Assembly: GCA_036322835.1 (NCBI GenBank)
Contig: AP027304.1
Span: 496,001-560,000, forward strand
Direction of reading: 5' to 3'
Origin: Tenuifilaceae bacterium CYCD
GTDB taxonomy: Bacteria > Bacteroidota > Bacteroidia > Bacteroidales > Tenuifilaceae
Length of the DNA: 64,000 nucleotides
Part shown: piece after piece, positions 46,431-56,500 of the stretch
Position numbering within the stretch: the first letter of the stretch is position 1
How the letters are laid out: every line of letters begins with the position of its first letter
Made by a program: the position numbers and the translations under genes
The notes under the pieces: generated by a model
Databases searched by the model: none
What the model was told of the DNA's origin: nothing
Seen by the model: only the letters and a program-made list of their open reading frames with translations

Positions 46431-46648
46431 GGCTGTAACAGTTTAAGTTAAGTTTTACCGTTACATTCGAATGGATAAGAATATGTTACCTTTCATATTG
46501 AGAAATTTTCTAGCACAATTTAGTTATTTCACTGTTAATCAACACAAACAACAATAATTTTTATTTAAAAAATTTTTTATGAGGTAACAATTTAACCAGG
46601 CTCCATATTAAACACCAAAAATCAATTAATAAACCCAAAACACATAAT

Positions 46649-46897
46649 ATGTCCAAGTTTTACTTAACCAAAAAAACCAGTCTCACGGGGTCACATTCTA
46701 TCCACAAAGAGGGATGCCCTTTCCTTCAAAACGCTGATAAAAATATTGCACTTGGAGAATTTGAATTCAGCAACGATGCGGTCTGGAAAGCCAGAATGAT
46801 TTTTCACAACTCAAAAGCATGCATCTTCTGCTCAAAAGAAAGTATGGCAATGGCTGCCCCGTCATACTATGAATGGAATATGTTTTCGACATCATAG
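46649..46897 (+). CDS. Hypothetical small Cys/His protein
   Basis: 82 residues, unrecognised. H-x3-C-P-F-L near 19-25 and C-I-F-C near 58-61 form a possible metal site resembling zinc-binding tails with H...C...C-x2-C spacing. No signal peptide. It ends 9 bases before the hairpin that marks the former tRNA terminator and is the last chromosomal gene before the integrated element. Confidence 0.6.
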   Translation: MSKFYLTKKTSLTGSHSIHKEGCPFLQNADKNIALGEFEFSNDAVWKARMIFHNSKACIFCSKESMAMAAPSYYEWNMFSTS

Positions 46898-46905
46898 AAA
46901 ACAGA

Positions 46906-46931
46906 AAAGCCTCTGATTTCTCAGAGGCTTT
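46906..46931 (-). terminator. Terminator of the disrupted tRNA gene
   Basis: A perfect 11-bp stem AAAGCCTCTGA / TCAGAGGCTTT around TTTC. On the minus strand it follows the tRNA 3' fragment directly, so it is probably the original terminator of that tRNA. It can also stop the plus-strand gene ending at 46897. Confidence 0.75.
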
Positions 46932-46952
46932 CCGTACCCGGGGCGGGACTTT
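46932..46952 (-). other. Attachment site: 3' fragment of a tRNA gene (probably tRNA-Leu)
   Basis: On the minus strand the sequence reads AAGT-CCCGC-CCCGGGT-A-CGG: end of a T-loop, T-stem 3' arm, acceptor 3' arm and discriminator A. The rest of the tRNA is missing, and unrelated AT-rich sequence follows on the integrase side. CCCGGGT with discriminator A suits tRNA-Leu genes that begin GCCCGGG. This is the expected product of integration into the 3' end of a tRNA gene. Confidence 0.75.
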
Positions 46953-47120
46953 AATCTATTATACCTCATTTTACTTATATATATTTATTTACTTGTTTTT
47001 CTGTGTTTTACAATTTGCATATTTGGAATATATAACTCATTTTACTACATTTGATAAATTATTAGCACCTATTTAGCACCTACTTTTCACTTAACCCAAT
47101 CTGATAAAAATGACATAATT

Positions 47121-48395
47121 ATGGCAAATATCATATTTTATCTTAAATCAGAAAAATTAGATAAGAATGGAAAGGTATCTCTCCTTGCACAAATTACAAG
47201 TGAGTATAAACCTTATAGAATGAAACTGGGGAAGGTTAGGAAACGTGACTGGAACAAAAAGACACAGCGATTAAAGCTTACCTCCTTAACCGAAAAGGAA
47301 TATGAGGAGAATATAAGGTTTAATGTACTAATCGATGAAATAGAGTTTAAAGCAAAAGAACTTTTCAACAAAACTATTAAGGAGAAAAGAAAACCAAGCG
47401 AATTTGAACTAACCAACCTCTTGATTAAACCCCAAGAAGAGGCCATTTTAAAATCAAGTTCATTTCTTGATGTGTTTTCAGATTTTATAGAATCGAACAA
47501 AGCAGATAAGGCAGAGCGTACAATTAAAGGATACATAACCGTTAAAAATTTTCTGATCAGATTTCAGAAAGGAACATCATTCATAATAACCTGGGATAAT
47601 ATTGATGTAAAGTTCTTAGACAAACTCAAGAACTTTACTTTTATTACTTTGAAAAAAGAACTTGGATACTATGCTAAAATAACAAGGGTAATTGCAACTT
47701 TTTTGCATTGGGCGGAAGAAAGGAGTTACTACAATGGGAATATTTATGATAAACTAAGGGTTGATGAACCCGAAAAGGAAGTGATATTTTTAAGTATGGA
47801 AGAAATATTTACCCTTCTCAACTATGACTTTAAAAATAGTAGGCTTGAAAAGGTTAGAGATTTGTACTGCTTTGCCTGTTTTACAGGTTTAAGGTATAGC
47901 GATGTGATTTCACTGAAAAGAGAGCATTTCAACGGTAAACTAATAACAAAAACACAAGTTAAAACAGGAGATGTAAAAACTCTCCCACTTAACAAATTTG
48001 CATTGGAAATTTTGACAAAATATGAATCAGAAAAATCTCCCCTTCCCAAAATATCTATTCAAAACCTAAATGCTTATATTAAAGAAGCTTGCAAGCTAAT
48101 TGCATCTGGACAACCAGAAAAAACAGGCTTTAATAGGCTGGTGATAAAAAAAACAGTTATAGGAAGTGAATCAACTGAGGAAGCCATCCCTCTTTATGAT
48201 GCTATTAAATTTCATACTGCTAGAAAAACCTTTATCACAAATAGCATTATGCTTGGAGTTAACCTTAAGGCCTTACAAGATATGGGTGCTCCAAAAAAAG
48301 AGAAGGATTTAAAAAAGTATCTAAAGATAACAGATGCTTTTAAAAGTCAAGTAATGGATGACTCTTGGAATCTTGTCAATACTTCCCGGTTTTAG
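47121..48395 (+). CDS. Tyrosine recombinase / integrase of the element
   Basis: 424 residues. An arm-DNA-binding domain (about 1-95) and SAM-like core-binding domain (about 110-205) precede the catalytic domain. Active-site residues are Arg258 (F-T-G-L-R-Y), His365 and Arg368 (F-H-T-A-R-K) and Tyr400 (K-K-Y-L-K-I-T). The Bacteroidota phage-integrase family fits. Its position beside the tRNA fragment identifies it as the enzyme that integrated the element. Confidence 0.94.
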   Translation: MANIIFYLKSEKLDKNGKVSLLAQITSEYKPYRMKLGKVRKRDWNKKTQRLKLTSLTEKEYEENIRFNVLIDEIEFKAKELFNKTIKEKRKPSEFELTNLLIKPQEEAILKSSSFLDVFSDFIESNKADKAERTIKGYITVKNFLIRFQKGTSFIITWDNIDVKFLDKLKNFTFITLKKELGYYAKITRVIATFLHWAEERSYYNGNIYDKLRVDEPEKEVIFLSMEEIFTLLNYDFKNSRLEKVRDLYCFACFTGLRYSDVISLKREHFNGKLITKTQVKTGDVKTLPLNKFALEILTKYESEKSPLPKISIQNLNAYIKEACKLIASGQPEKTGFNRLVIKKTVIGSESTEEAIPLYDAIKFHTARKTFITNSIMLGVNLKALQDMGAPKKEKDLKKYLKITDAFKSQVMDDSWNLVNTSRF

Positions 48396-48609
48396 TGAAC
48401 TTTTTTTTCTCAACAGCAAAAAAATCAAGCATTAGTTTCTAACAAAACCAAAAAAAATCTCACTCTAGTTATCTCAAAATTTTAACTAATTACCAATATG
48501 AGGATGCTGATATTTCTATATCGACAACCTATCAACTTGTTAGTTTTCGGATTAAACGTACTCAACTTTCGCAAACTACCATCATATTGATTGTTAGACT
48601 TAATGTTTC

Positions 48610-50271
48610 TTAGTTAAATAGATTTAATCCAAGCTCATTAAACAACTTTGGAATCATAAAATACCTCTTTTTAATTACATAATCACTAACAAAAGTTGAG
48701 AATGATATAAGAAATCTATCATTTAACTTATTATAACTGTTAATAAGCGATTCTAAACATAAACTTTTATTTTGAAATCTTTCATGGTTCAATATGAAAG
48801 TATTAATATCAACTATTACTACATCATTCACAAGAGAAATATCTATGCCCTCATTCTCAAGTTTTTTTAGTTCTGCATTAAACCACGTTTTTACCAGAAA
48901 ATCAACACCGGGAGTATTATATATGTTATAATGAACTAATAAGATCGGATAAATTGACAATTTAGCCTGCATATGATTATCCCAAGGACAATTTGGCCCT
49001 AAAATTCGTTTAATATTATTAATCAGTTGCATAACCCCAACATCCTTTCTTGCTCCTTCTTTAAAGTAGTGATAGAATTTGGTTTTTAATCCGTTTTCAA
49101 TTTTTGCAAAATCATGTGATTGTTTTATTTTTTTTTCAATAAGAACATCTTTTGATTCAAATAAATATACTTTGTTCTTTTTCCTAACATAATAATCAGG
49201 TTCAGCATCTATTGTTGCATCAAGTCCCAATATATCTTGGCCTGAAAGTTTAATGAAACTTTTAGGGAATGACCTACCAAGCACATTATATACAAGAGTC
49301 TTTTCAGAAAACTCGTCACAAAAAGTACTTCTGAAATTTAAAAATCCATCATGAATATCGTCGTTAATTTTTGACATTGTAAAGTACAATCCATTGTATA
49401 GTTTTTCAATTACAAAAAGAACATGTATAATCCTATATTTTCCATTGTCCAGTTTAAAAAATGGCTTACTACGGCATGTTAAGAAGTCAAAATCATCAAT
49501 AGTATACTCATTATTTACTATCAAATTTTCAAGAAATTTGCAATTAGCCTCAAAATTTTTGTCCTCAGGAACAACTAAATCAATTGGTTTCGAGAGATCT
49601 GAGTTTAGTATAGAGTGAAAAATTGGCATATATTTCTTCAAATATGCTTTCCAATCTTTAATTTGTTCTTGTTTGTAAAATTCCTCAAGTATTCTTTTTG
49701 ACGTAGCATTATGGGTTTCAAGAAATTTAAAAAAAAGTGATGCTTTTATGAACTGTGATATTTCAAGTTCATTAACCTTGAAATTGTTCAAATCATAATC
49801 ACAAAAAGCGGCAGTAAGTAGTAAACAGGGCAACTTTGCTTTGGCATCAAGATCTTTGGTGCTATCACCAATAGTCTTATCTCTAAGGTTGAAATCTTGA
49901 TTTAATGCTAATACGGATTTAAATAATTGAATTTCAAATTCATTTTCTGAAATAGTAGTTTCTTCCGGATTATTCAACAATATGAATTCAAATATTTTCA
50001 ATATGTTAAATACAACAATTAATTTGATATTCTTTTCCTTTAATAATTTTAATTTTGAAATAATTTCATTTGAAAACTTCTCGTTTTTATCTGAAAACCA
50101 TTTCTCAATCTGATATTTTGGATCAACAGTTTCCTTTCCCCATATTGTTGTAGAAACAAATAAGGTACAAAATTTTACAATATCCTTTTTCCCAATCTTT
50201 GCAAGATATTCCTTAAAATCTCTCACTTCATCATCGAAAAAATCTTTGTATTCAAGAAGATAATAGGTCAT
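48610..50271 (-). CDS. Hypothetical PD-(D/E)XK nuclease-like protein
   Basis: 553 residues, not a named family. Residues 355-375 carry P-D359-Y-Y-V then E372-S-K374 in a predicted strand (V-Y-L-F-E-S-K-D), the spacing of PD-(D/E)XK nucleases. The N-terminal 330 residues are helical without motif. It is a single gene on the strand opposite its neighbours, next to the integrase, with AT-rich composition. A role as a restriction or abortive-infection nuclease is plausible from position; other nuclease roles are not excluded. Confidence 0.55.
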   Translation of the reverse strand: MTYYLLEYKDFFDDEVRDFKEYLAKIGKKDIVKFCTLFVSTTIWGKETVDPKYQIEKWFSDKNEKFSNEIISKLKLLKEKNIKLIVVFNILKIFEFILLNNPEETTISENEFEIQLFKSVLALNQDFNLRDKTIGDSTKDLDAKAKLPCLLLTAAFCDYDLNNFKVNELEISQFIKASLFFKFLETHNATSKRILEEFYKQEQIKDWKAYLKKYMPIFHSILNSDLSKPIDLVVPEDKNFEANCKFLENLIVNNEYTIDDFDFLTCRSKPFFKLDNGKYRIIHVLFVIEKLYNGLYFTMSKINDDIHDGFLNFRSTFCDEFSEKTLVYNVLGRSFPKSFIKLSGQDILGLDATIDAEPDYYVRKKNKVYLFESKDVLIEKKIKQSHDFAKIENGLKTKFYHYFKEGARKDVGVMQLINNIKRILGPNCPWDNHMQAKLSIYPILLVHYNIYNTPGVDFLVKTWFNAELKKLENEGIDISLVNDVVIVDINTFILNHERFQNKSLCLESLINSYNKLNDRFLISFSTFVSDYVIKKRYFMIPKLFNELGLNLFN

Positions 50272-50487
50272 ATCATTAATAGTATTTAGTTTGCAGAATG
50301 CATAAATTAAATTGTACCAAACTCTATTATCAATAAACTTTTTTGATTTTTTGCTCTTGGCTTTATTTAACTAAAAGTAATAAGAAAGTTCAGTTGTCAA
50401 AACTTGAATTCAATTTAAATGTATACAAATACAAAACAAATTCAAATGATTTTATACAGGCTATTCGTCATTTGAGCATATTCTCTC

Positions 50488-50690
50488 ATTTTCATCCTGT
50501 TAAGCACCAAAAATCGAAAGTGGAGATTTTGTCAAGGGCGATGATACCATAAAATTATACAACAATATCATCGCTCTGTATTACCCTTGACAAAAGCGGA
50601 ACGGAGATTACCTTTGCGGCTCAGGATGAAAATGTTAGAAAAAACATCAAGTGCAGATGTAGTGCACGGAGTCTGCTCTTGATACCTTAT
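50488..50690 (+). ncRNA. Putative structured RNA with nested long stems
   Basis: Three nested perfect stems occur: ATTTTCATCCTG 50488-50499 with 50622-50633 (12 bp), TTTTGTCAAGGG 50527-50538 with 50584-50595 (12 bp) and CGATGATA 50539-50546 with 50566-50573 (8 bp), separated by a symmetric 27/26-base internal loop. A second hairpin (ATCAAG-TGCAG with CTGCT-CTTGAT) follows near 50646-50682. A terminator comes next. The strand is assumed from the terminator. The 587-base gap 50272-50858 contains no convincing protein gene. Confidence 0.5.
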
Positions 50691-50693
50691 GGC

Positions 50694-50750
50694 TAGGCTT
50701 TTCTATCTACTCATCTTTTCTGAGTAGATTGTAAAGCCTATCTATTTTTT
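50694..50750 (+). terminator. Terminator after the putative structured RNA
   Basis: TAGGCTTT (50694-50701) pairs with AAAGCCTA (50733-50740), and inside it ATCTACTCA pairs with TGAGTAGAT. TCTATTTTTT follows. Confidence 0.75.
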
Positions 50751-50858
50751 ATGTTCTTTTAAAAACTCAATTGGGCACTTCATCAATTAAAGCAATGAGT
50801 TTAAACAAACTTTAAGAATATTGTATAATTTTAAGTGCTTTATGCAAAGTAAATCGAA

Positions 50859-52640
50859 ATGAAACAAATTGTACTTCCTGCAATCATAGTATTTACACTA
50901 TCATCTTTAAGCATTTTAGGCCAAGATGTAATATCAACAAAAACAACCTCTAAGAATTTCAGGATGACTCCTGAGTTTGTTAAGCCAAGCCTACCTCCTG
51001 TGCTTTACATTGAGATGGATTTTGTTGATGCCAATGAGAATGGAGTTTTAGAGGCAGAAGAGAGTTCCCTTCTAAAACTGAAAATTCTGAACAAAGGCAA
51101 AGGAAATGCTCAAGGGATTAAAGCAAAACTTATAAACCAAAACAACACTGCGGGGCTAAAACTTGGCAAAGAGGTTTATATACGAGAAATTTATCCCGAT
51201 GAAACCAAAGAGGTAATAATTCCAATTGATGCAGACCTAAATTTAACTTCAGGAGAAAGCAAAATACAAATTCAGGTAACAGAGCATTTTGGCTACGACC
51301 TAGACCCTGCCTTTTTGGTTTTAAATACCTACGAGTACCAAAAGCCTAAACTTGTATTTGCTGGAATGGAGATTTTCGATTCCATTGAGGGCACATTTGC
51401 TGTTGTTAAGGATGGGCTGTTGCAGCCTGGGGAGAAAGCGAAAGTAAAGTGTGTTGTTCAGAATATTGGAAATAATATAGCAAAGGATGTTCAGTACAAT
51501 ATCGAATCGCGCGATGCTAATATTTTTGTAGAGAATAGCAGTGGATTACTAGGCGATTTAAAGATTGGAGAAGTGAAGGAGTTCTGGGTGTCCATAAGTC
51601 CAAATAAACGGGTAAATGCAACAGAAAACCTTCCACTTTTCATAAACATAACCGATAGTAGAAAGGGAACATCGTACAGTGGAAGTTTAATTGGACATAA
51701 CATCCCTATTTCTCTCAATAAGAAAGTGGCAGAACCCGAGGTTTACGCTGTAAAAGCCGATATCAACAAAATAAAGGTTCAGGTTAGCAGGTTTGAGTAC
51801 AACTCCGACAAGTACAAGTCGCAAGTTTCAGCTAAGAATATCAACTTAATTCCAAAGGTTAAATCCAGCAAACCCAATGCTGTTGCGGTGGTTATAGGTG
51901 TAGAAAAGTATAAAAACATTGTACCTGCTCCATTCGCTAGCAACGATGCAAAAATTGTTGCCCGCTACTTTAAGGATGTTTTAGGTATTCCTACAGTTAT
52001 AACTCATATTGATAGTGAGGTATCGGGTTTCTTCTTTGATGATATTTTTAACCCACAAAGCGGTCAACTGGCAAAAATAGTCGATAAGGATAAAACCGAC
52101 CTGTATATCTACTATTCTGGACACGGAATCCCTGAGAAGGATGGTAACGATGTGTACCTTTTCCCCTTCGATGGAAAGGTTGACTTGCTCGATAAACAGG
52201 GCTATAGCCTAAACACCCTTTACCAAAACCTTAGTCAACTAAATGCAAACAGCGTAACGGTTATACTCGATGCTTGCTTTAGCGGTTCATCTAGGGCTAC
52301 ATCGTCATTGTCGCCCGAGAATATATCAAATACAAAGGGTGTGAAGGTTCGCCCAAGGAGAATTCAGCCCTGGCTCAACAACCCTAAATTTACCGTTATT
52401 ACATCGTCAACCGACGAACAAACATCGCTAGGGTTTGAGCAATCAGAAACAGGCCTGTTTACATACTACTTTGCTCTAGGACTTCAGGGAGAAGCAGATT
52501 TGGACAATGACAAAAAAGTTACCCTAAAGGAACTCACGGATTACATTTTTAAAAATGTAACAGAAACCTCCAAGAAGATTAGGGGTGAACAAACACCTCA
52601 GTTCTACGGGTTGAACGATGATGTTTTAGTTGAATTTTAA
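50859..52640 (+). CDS. Secreted caspase-family (C14) protease with N-terminal CARDB-like domains
   Basis: 593 residues. After a signal peptide (about 1-21) come two beta-sandwich CARDB-like regions (about 45-285) and a C14 caspase domain (about 340-593). The dyad is His422 in Y-S-G-H-G and Cys473 in L-D-A-C-F-S-G, both intact. A V-I-G-V-E-K-Y strand opens the domain. It should work outside the cytoplasm. Genes at 52659 and 53504 follow closely, forming one operon of exported products. Substrate unknown. Confidence 0.92.
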   Translation: MKQIVLPAIIVFTLSSLSILGQDVISTKTTSKNFRMTPEFVKPSLPPVLYIEMDFVDANENGVLEAEESSLLKLKILNKGKGNAQGIKAKLINQNNTAGLKLGKEVYIREIYPDETKEVIIPIDADLNLTSGESKIQIQVTEHFGYDLDPAFLVLNTYEYQKPKLVFAGMEIFDSIEGTFAVVKDGLLQPGEKAKVKCVVQNIGNNIAKDVQYNIESRDANIFVENSSGLLGDLKIGEVKEFWVSISPNKRVNATENLPLFINITDSRKGTSYSGSLIGHNIPISLNKKVAEPEVYAVKADINKIKVQVSRFEYNSDKYKSQVSAKNINLIPKVKSSKPNAVAVVIGVEKYKNIVPAPFASNDAKIVARYFKDVLGIPTVITHIDSEVSGFFFDDIFNPQSGQLAKIVDKDKTDLYIYYSGHGIPEKDGNDVYLFPFDGKVDLLDKQGYSLNTLYQNLSQLNANSVTVILDACFSGSSRATSSLSPENISNTKGVKVRPRRIQPWLNNPKFTVITSSTDEQTSLGFEQSETGLFTYYFALGLQGEADLDNDKKVTLKELTDYIFKNVTETSKKIRGEQTPQFYGLNDDVLVEF

Positions 52641-52658
52641 CATTGAAAATATTAGGTC

Positions 52659-53495
52659 ATGTTTAGGAATTCCTTTTTAGCACTACTTATTATTACAATT
52701 TCAGCAAATGCTTTCTCGCAGAAGGTTTCCAATGCCGATTTCCAGAAACAGGGGAATAGCATTGAGATAACCTATACCCTTAACGGCTTAAAGTACAACC
52801 AAACCTGTATTGTTGATATAGCTGTAAGTACCGATGGCGGTGCAACCTTTTCGAAGCCCTTGAAATATGTAAAGGGTGACGTTGGACTTGTGGAGTCCAA
52901 CGGTTCTAAAAAAGTGGTATGGAATGTTTTTGACGAGTTTGAAAGCTTTGAGGGAAACATTGTATTTGATATAAAGGCGAGGGTTGAAAAGAAAAAGATA
53001 CCCGCAAAAACATTTGCCAGCTACAGCTTTAGCCCTTACTCACCGTTTGGAATTATGGTAGGTAGAGTTTCACGCTGGGGAGGCTATGTTAGAATTAAGC
53101 TGAATGGCAATTTTACCAGAAACGATTATTCCTTTAAGAATGGAACTATAACAGATTACAACGGAACAGGGTACTACGAGTTTAACAGTACAAAAAACTA
53201 CTCTGTTTATGGGGTTATGCTGGGTGGCATTAAACGAATTTCAAGGAACTTATTCCTTTACACAGGTGTTGGTTACGGAAATAAGACTTTGCTGTGGAGT
53301 ATAGATGAGTACTCATACGTTGACTTTCAAAAAACTGGCGATGCCTGGGTAAAAAACGAAGAAAAAAGTTTTAATGGCTTGGAGTTTGAGGCTGGAGGTA
53401 TTCTCCAGTACAAGCGGATGATATTTAGTGCTGGAGCAAGCACCTTTAATGGTAGCGAATGGGAGTTAATTGCGGGTATTGGGTTTATGTTTTAA
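52659..53495 (+). CDS. Hypothetical exported, possibly outer-membrane, protein
   Basis: 278 residues. A signal peptide (about 1-20) is followed by a short beta domain (about 25-110, with V-D-I-A-V-S-T-D-G-G-A-T-F) resembling modules found on Bacteroidota surface proteins. The second half alternates aromatic and small residues and ends in F (I-G-F-M-F), as outer-membrane barrels do. It lies 18 bases after the caspase gene. Function is not known. Confidence 0.65.
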   Translation: MFRNSFLALLIITISANAFSQKVSNADFQKQGNSIEITYTLNGLKYNQTCIVDIAVSTDGGATFSKPLKYVKGDVGLVESNGSKKVVWNVFDEFESFEGNIVFDIKARVEKKKIPAKTFASYSFSPYSPFGIMVGRVSRWGGYVRIKLNGNFTRNDYSFKNGTITDYNGTGYYEFNSTKNYSVYGVMLGGIKRISRNLFLYTGVGYGNKTLLWSIDEYSYVDFQKTGDAWVKNEEKSFNGLEFEAGGILQYKRMIFSAGASTFNGSEWELIAGIGFMF

Positions 53496-53503
53496 AATTT
53501 TCG

Positions 53504-56500
53504 ATGATGAACAGAAGTAAATTATATCTAATTGGTCTGGCAGTAATTACTGTTACTGCTGCGGTAATTATCTCGTGCGAGAAGGATGAGGATTCCAAAC
53601 CACCTGTAGGTATCACAAATAGAATAGATATTAAAGCCGATAGTATAAAAAACATACTATACCGAGATGCTAAGGCCTACGGCTCTGTTGGCGATTACAA
53701 GAATATAACATTTAGCCAGTATGGACATTGCTGGGATACCATTGAAACACCCACAATCGACAACAATAAAACAGAATTCCAGAACCTAACTGCAAAATCA
53801 GTATTTACAAGTAATTTAACAAACCTAAAGCCCAATAAAACCTACTACATAAGAAGCTACGCTAAAACAAACAGCATTACCATTTACAGCGAAATTGTAA
53901 ATTTCCAGACACGAGCACTTGAAGCACCAGTGGTTACAACCGATTCAACCACACAAATTGCATCTACAAGTGCAAATATTTGGGGTGCTATAGCGCTGGA
54001 TGGAGGAACTGATATTTCTGCCAAGGGTGTTTGCTGGGGAATTACCGAGAATCCAACTTTACAGAACCAGCATGCAGAGTTTACAGGAGCTCAGGATACA
54101 TTTAAAGTGCCAGTAACAGGGCTTGAAAAGTACACCACCTACTATGCCCGTATTTACGCAGTAAACCAAACGGGTACAGGTTACGGTAATAGCATTACAT
54201 TTAAAACCCTTGCGGAACAACCCCAACTAACAACTGCGGAAGTTACCAGCATTTCAGCCTACACTGCAACAGGCGGTGGAACTATAACAAGCAATGGTGG
54301 TGCAGAAATAACCACATGTGGAATTTGCTGGGGATTAGACCCAAACCCAACTACAAGCAACAATCAATGTGTTGCAACCGTAGGTACCTATACCTACTCC
54401 TGTAACCTTACAAACTTACAACCTGGTAAAATTTACCATGTAAGGGCATTTGCAACAAATGTTTCGGGGACTGCCTACGGAAACGATGTTACATTTACAA
54501 CCCCACCAGTGTTGCCAACAGTTACAACTACCCAGATAACAGATGTTACCGCAAATTCTGCAACAACAGGCGGTAACGTAACTTACGATGGTGGTGCAAC
54601 AGTAACCGCAAGGGGCGTTTGCTGGAGTACCTCTGAGAATCCAACAATTACCGACCCGCACACAACCAATGGCAGTGGTATTGGCACTTATAGCAGTAGT
54701 ATTACAGGCATTGCCTTTGCAACAAAGTACTACGTTAGAGCATACACTACAAACATTGCAGGCACTAGTTATGGCGAACAGCTAAGTTTTACAACAAGTG
54801 CAGTGCAGCCAACAGTTGCAACAAATAGTATTTCCAGCATTACAGGAACATCTGCCATTGTAAGTAGCGAGGTGTTAACCGATGGTGGTGCTTCTATTAC
54901 CGAAAGGGGAATTTGCTGGAGTATAAATGAAAACCCCACTTTAAACGAAAATAAAGTAACGGGTGGTTCTGGCACAGGAGAGTACCAATGTTCAATTACT
55001 GGACTGGCAAACGGCACAACCTACCATGTACGTGCCTACGCCGTTAACTCAGTAGGCACTGTATATGGCACAGATATAACATTTACAACACATAGTTTAC
55101 CAACAGTTACTACAAGCGATGCCACAGGTATTACCACAACAGCAGTTCAAACAGGTGGAAATGTAACATCCGATGGAGGCTCAACAATAACAGCAAAAGG
55201 AGTGTGCTGGAGCACAACTCAAAACCCAACATTGACCAACGGTTTTACCAGTAATGGAATTGGAACAGGAGTTTATACAAGCAATATTTCAAACTTAACA
55301 CCTAATACTAATTACTATTTAAGGGCTTATGCCACAAATAGCGTTGGTACATCTTATGGGGATGAAAAAGCATTTAAAACATTAGATTTAATTGCAATAA
55401 CAACCGTAACTCCAACAAATATTACTGCAACAACAGCAACTTGCGGTGGAAGCATTACCTCCGATGGAGGTGCCTCAATTACCGCTCGTGGAATTGTTTG
55501 GAGTACCACAGAGAATCCTACGGTTGATAATTATTTGGGAATAACCAATAATGGTACTGGAATTGGCAGTTATACCAGTAGTTTAACGAATCTAACAAAA
55601 TCTACCACTTACTACATTAGGGCTTATGCCACAAATGTTGCAGGAACTGTTTATGGAAGCCAACAAACAATAACTACTCTCAACGGTGTAATAACATTAA
55701 CTACTACAACACCAACGAATATAACTGCCACAACTGCAATTAGTGGAGGTAATATTACATCTGATGGTGGAGCATCAATTACTTATAGAGGAATAGTATG
55801 GAGCACTACCGAGAATCCTACTCTTGAGAATAATTTAGGTATGACAACTGACGGGACTGGTATTGGAAGTTATTCTAGTAATTTAAACAATCTTACCTTA
55901 AATACCATATATTATGTTAGAGCCTATGCAACAAATAATTTTGGTACAGCATATGCTATTCAAGAAAACTTTACTACATCAATAGATGGCCCTGGAAGTA
56001 AAATTGTGGATGCAGATGGTAATGAATATAATACTGTTTGGATTGGAGGAAAACTTTGGATGAAAGAAAACCTAAAAACCACTAAATACAATGATGGCAC
56101 TATAATTCCCTTATTAACATATTATGGAGATTGGATTAACCTAAGTACACCTGCTTACTGTTGGTATAACAATGACCAGACTTCTTATGGTGATAGGTAT
56201 GGCGCATTGTACAATTGGCATACCATAAATACCGGGAAACTCTGCCCTACCGGTTGGCATATCCCAACAAATACAGAGTGGGTTGCTTTAACCTTATATG
56301 TTGGGGGAGAATCTATTTCTGGGAAAAAACTAAAATCAATTAGTGGTAATGGAACTGATGACTACGGGTTCTCTGCATTACTTGGGGGAGATAGGAGTGG
56401 TAGCCTTGGTGAATTTTATGACTTGGGCGGTATCGGTTATTTTTGGAGTAGCACCGCAGAAAATGAGACGAGAGCTTTTAGGCTTGGATTATTCTCTGAT

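Noticed and set aside
46213-46446. Plus-strand frame opposite the GG-leader peptide
   Set aside because: It is the complement of the Thr/Pro/Gly-rich coding sequence (poly-Val, poly-Ser) with no support; the minus-strand frame has a typical leader.
50343-50552. 69-codon plus-strand frame before the caspase operon
   Set aside because: It runs into the nested inverted repeats and has no recognisable features; the structure explains the conserved-looking DNA better.
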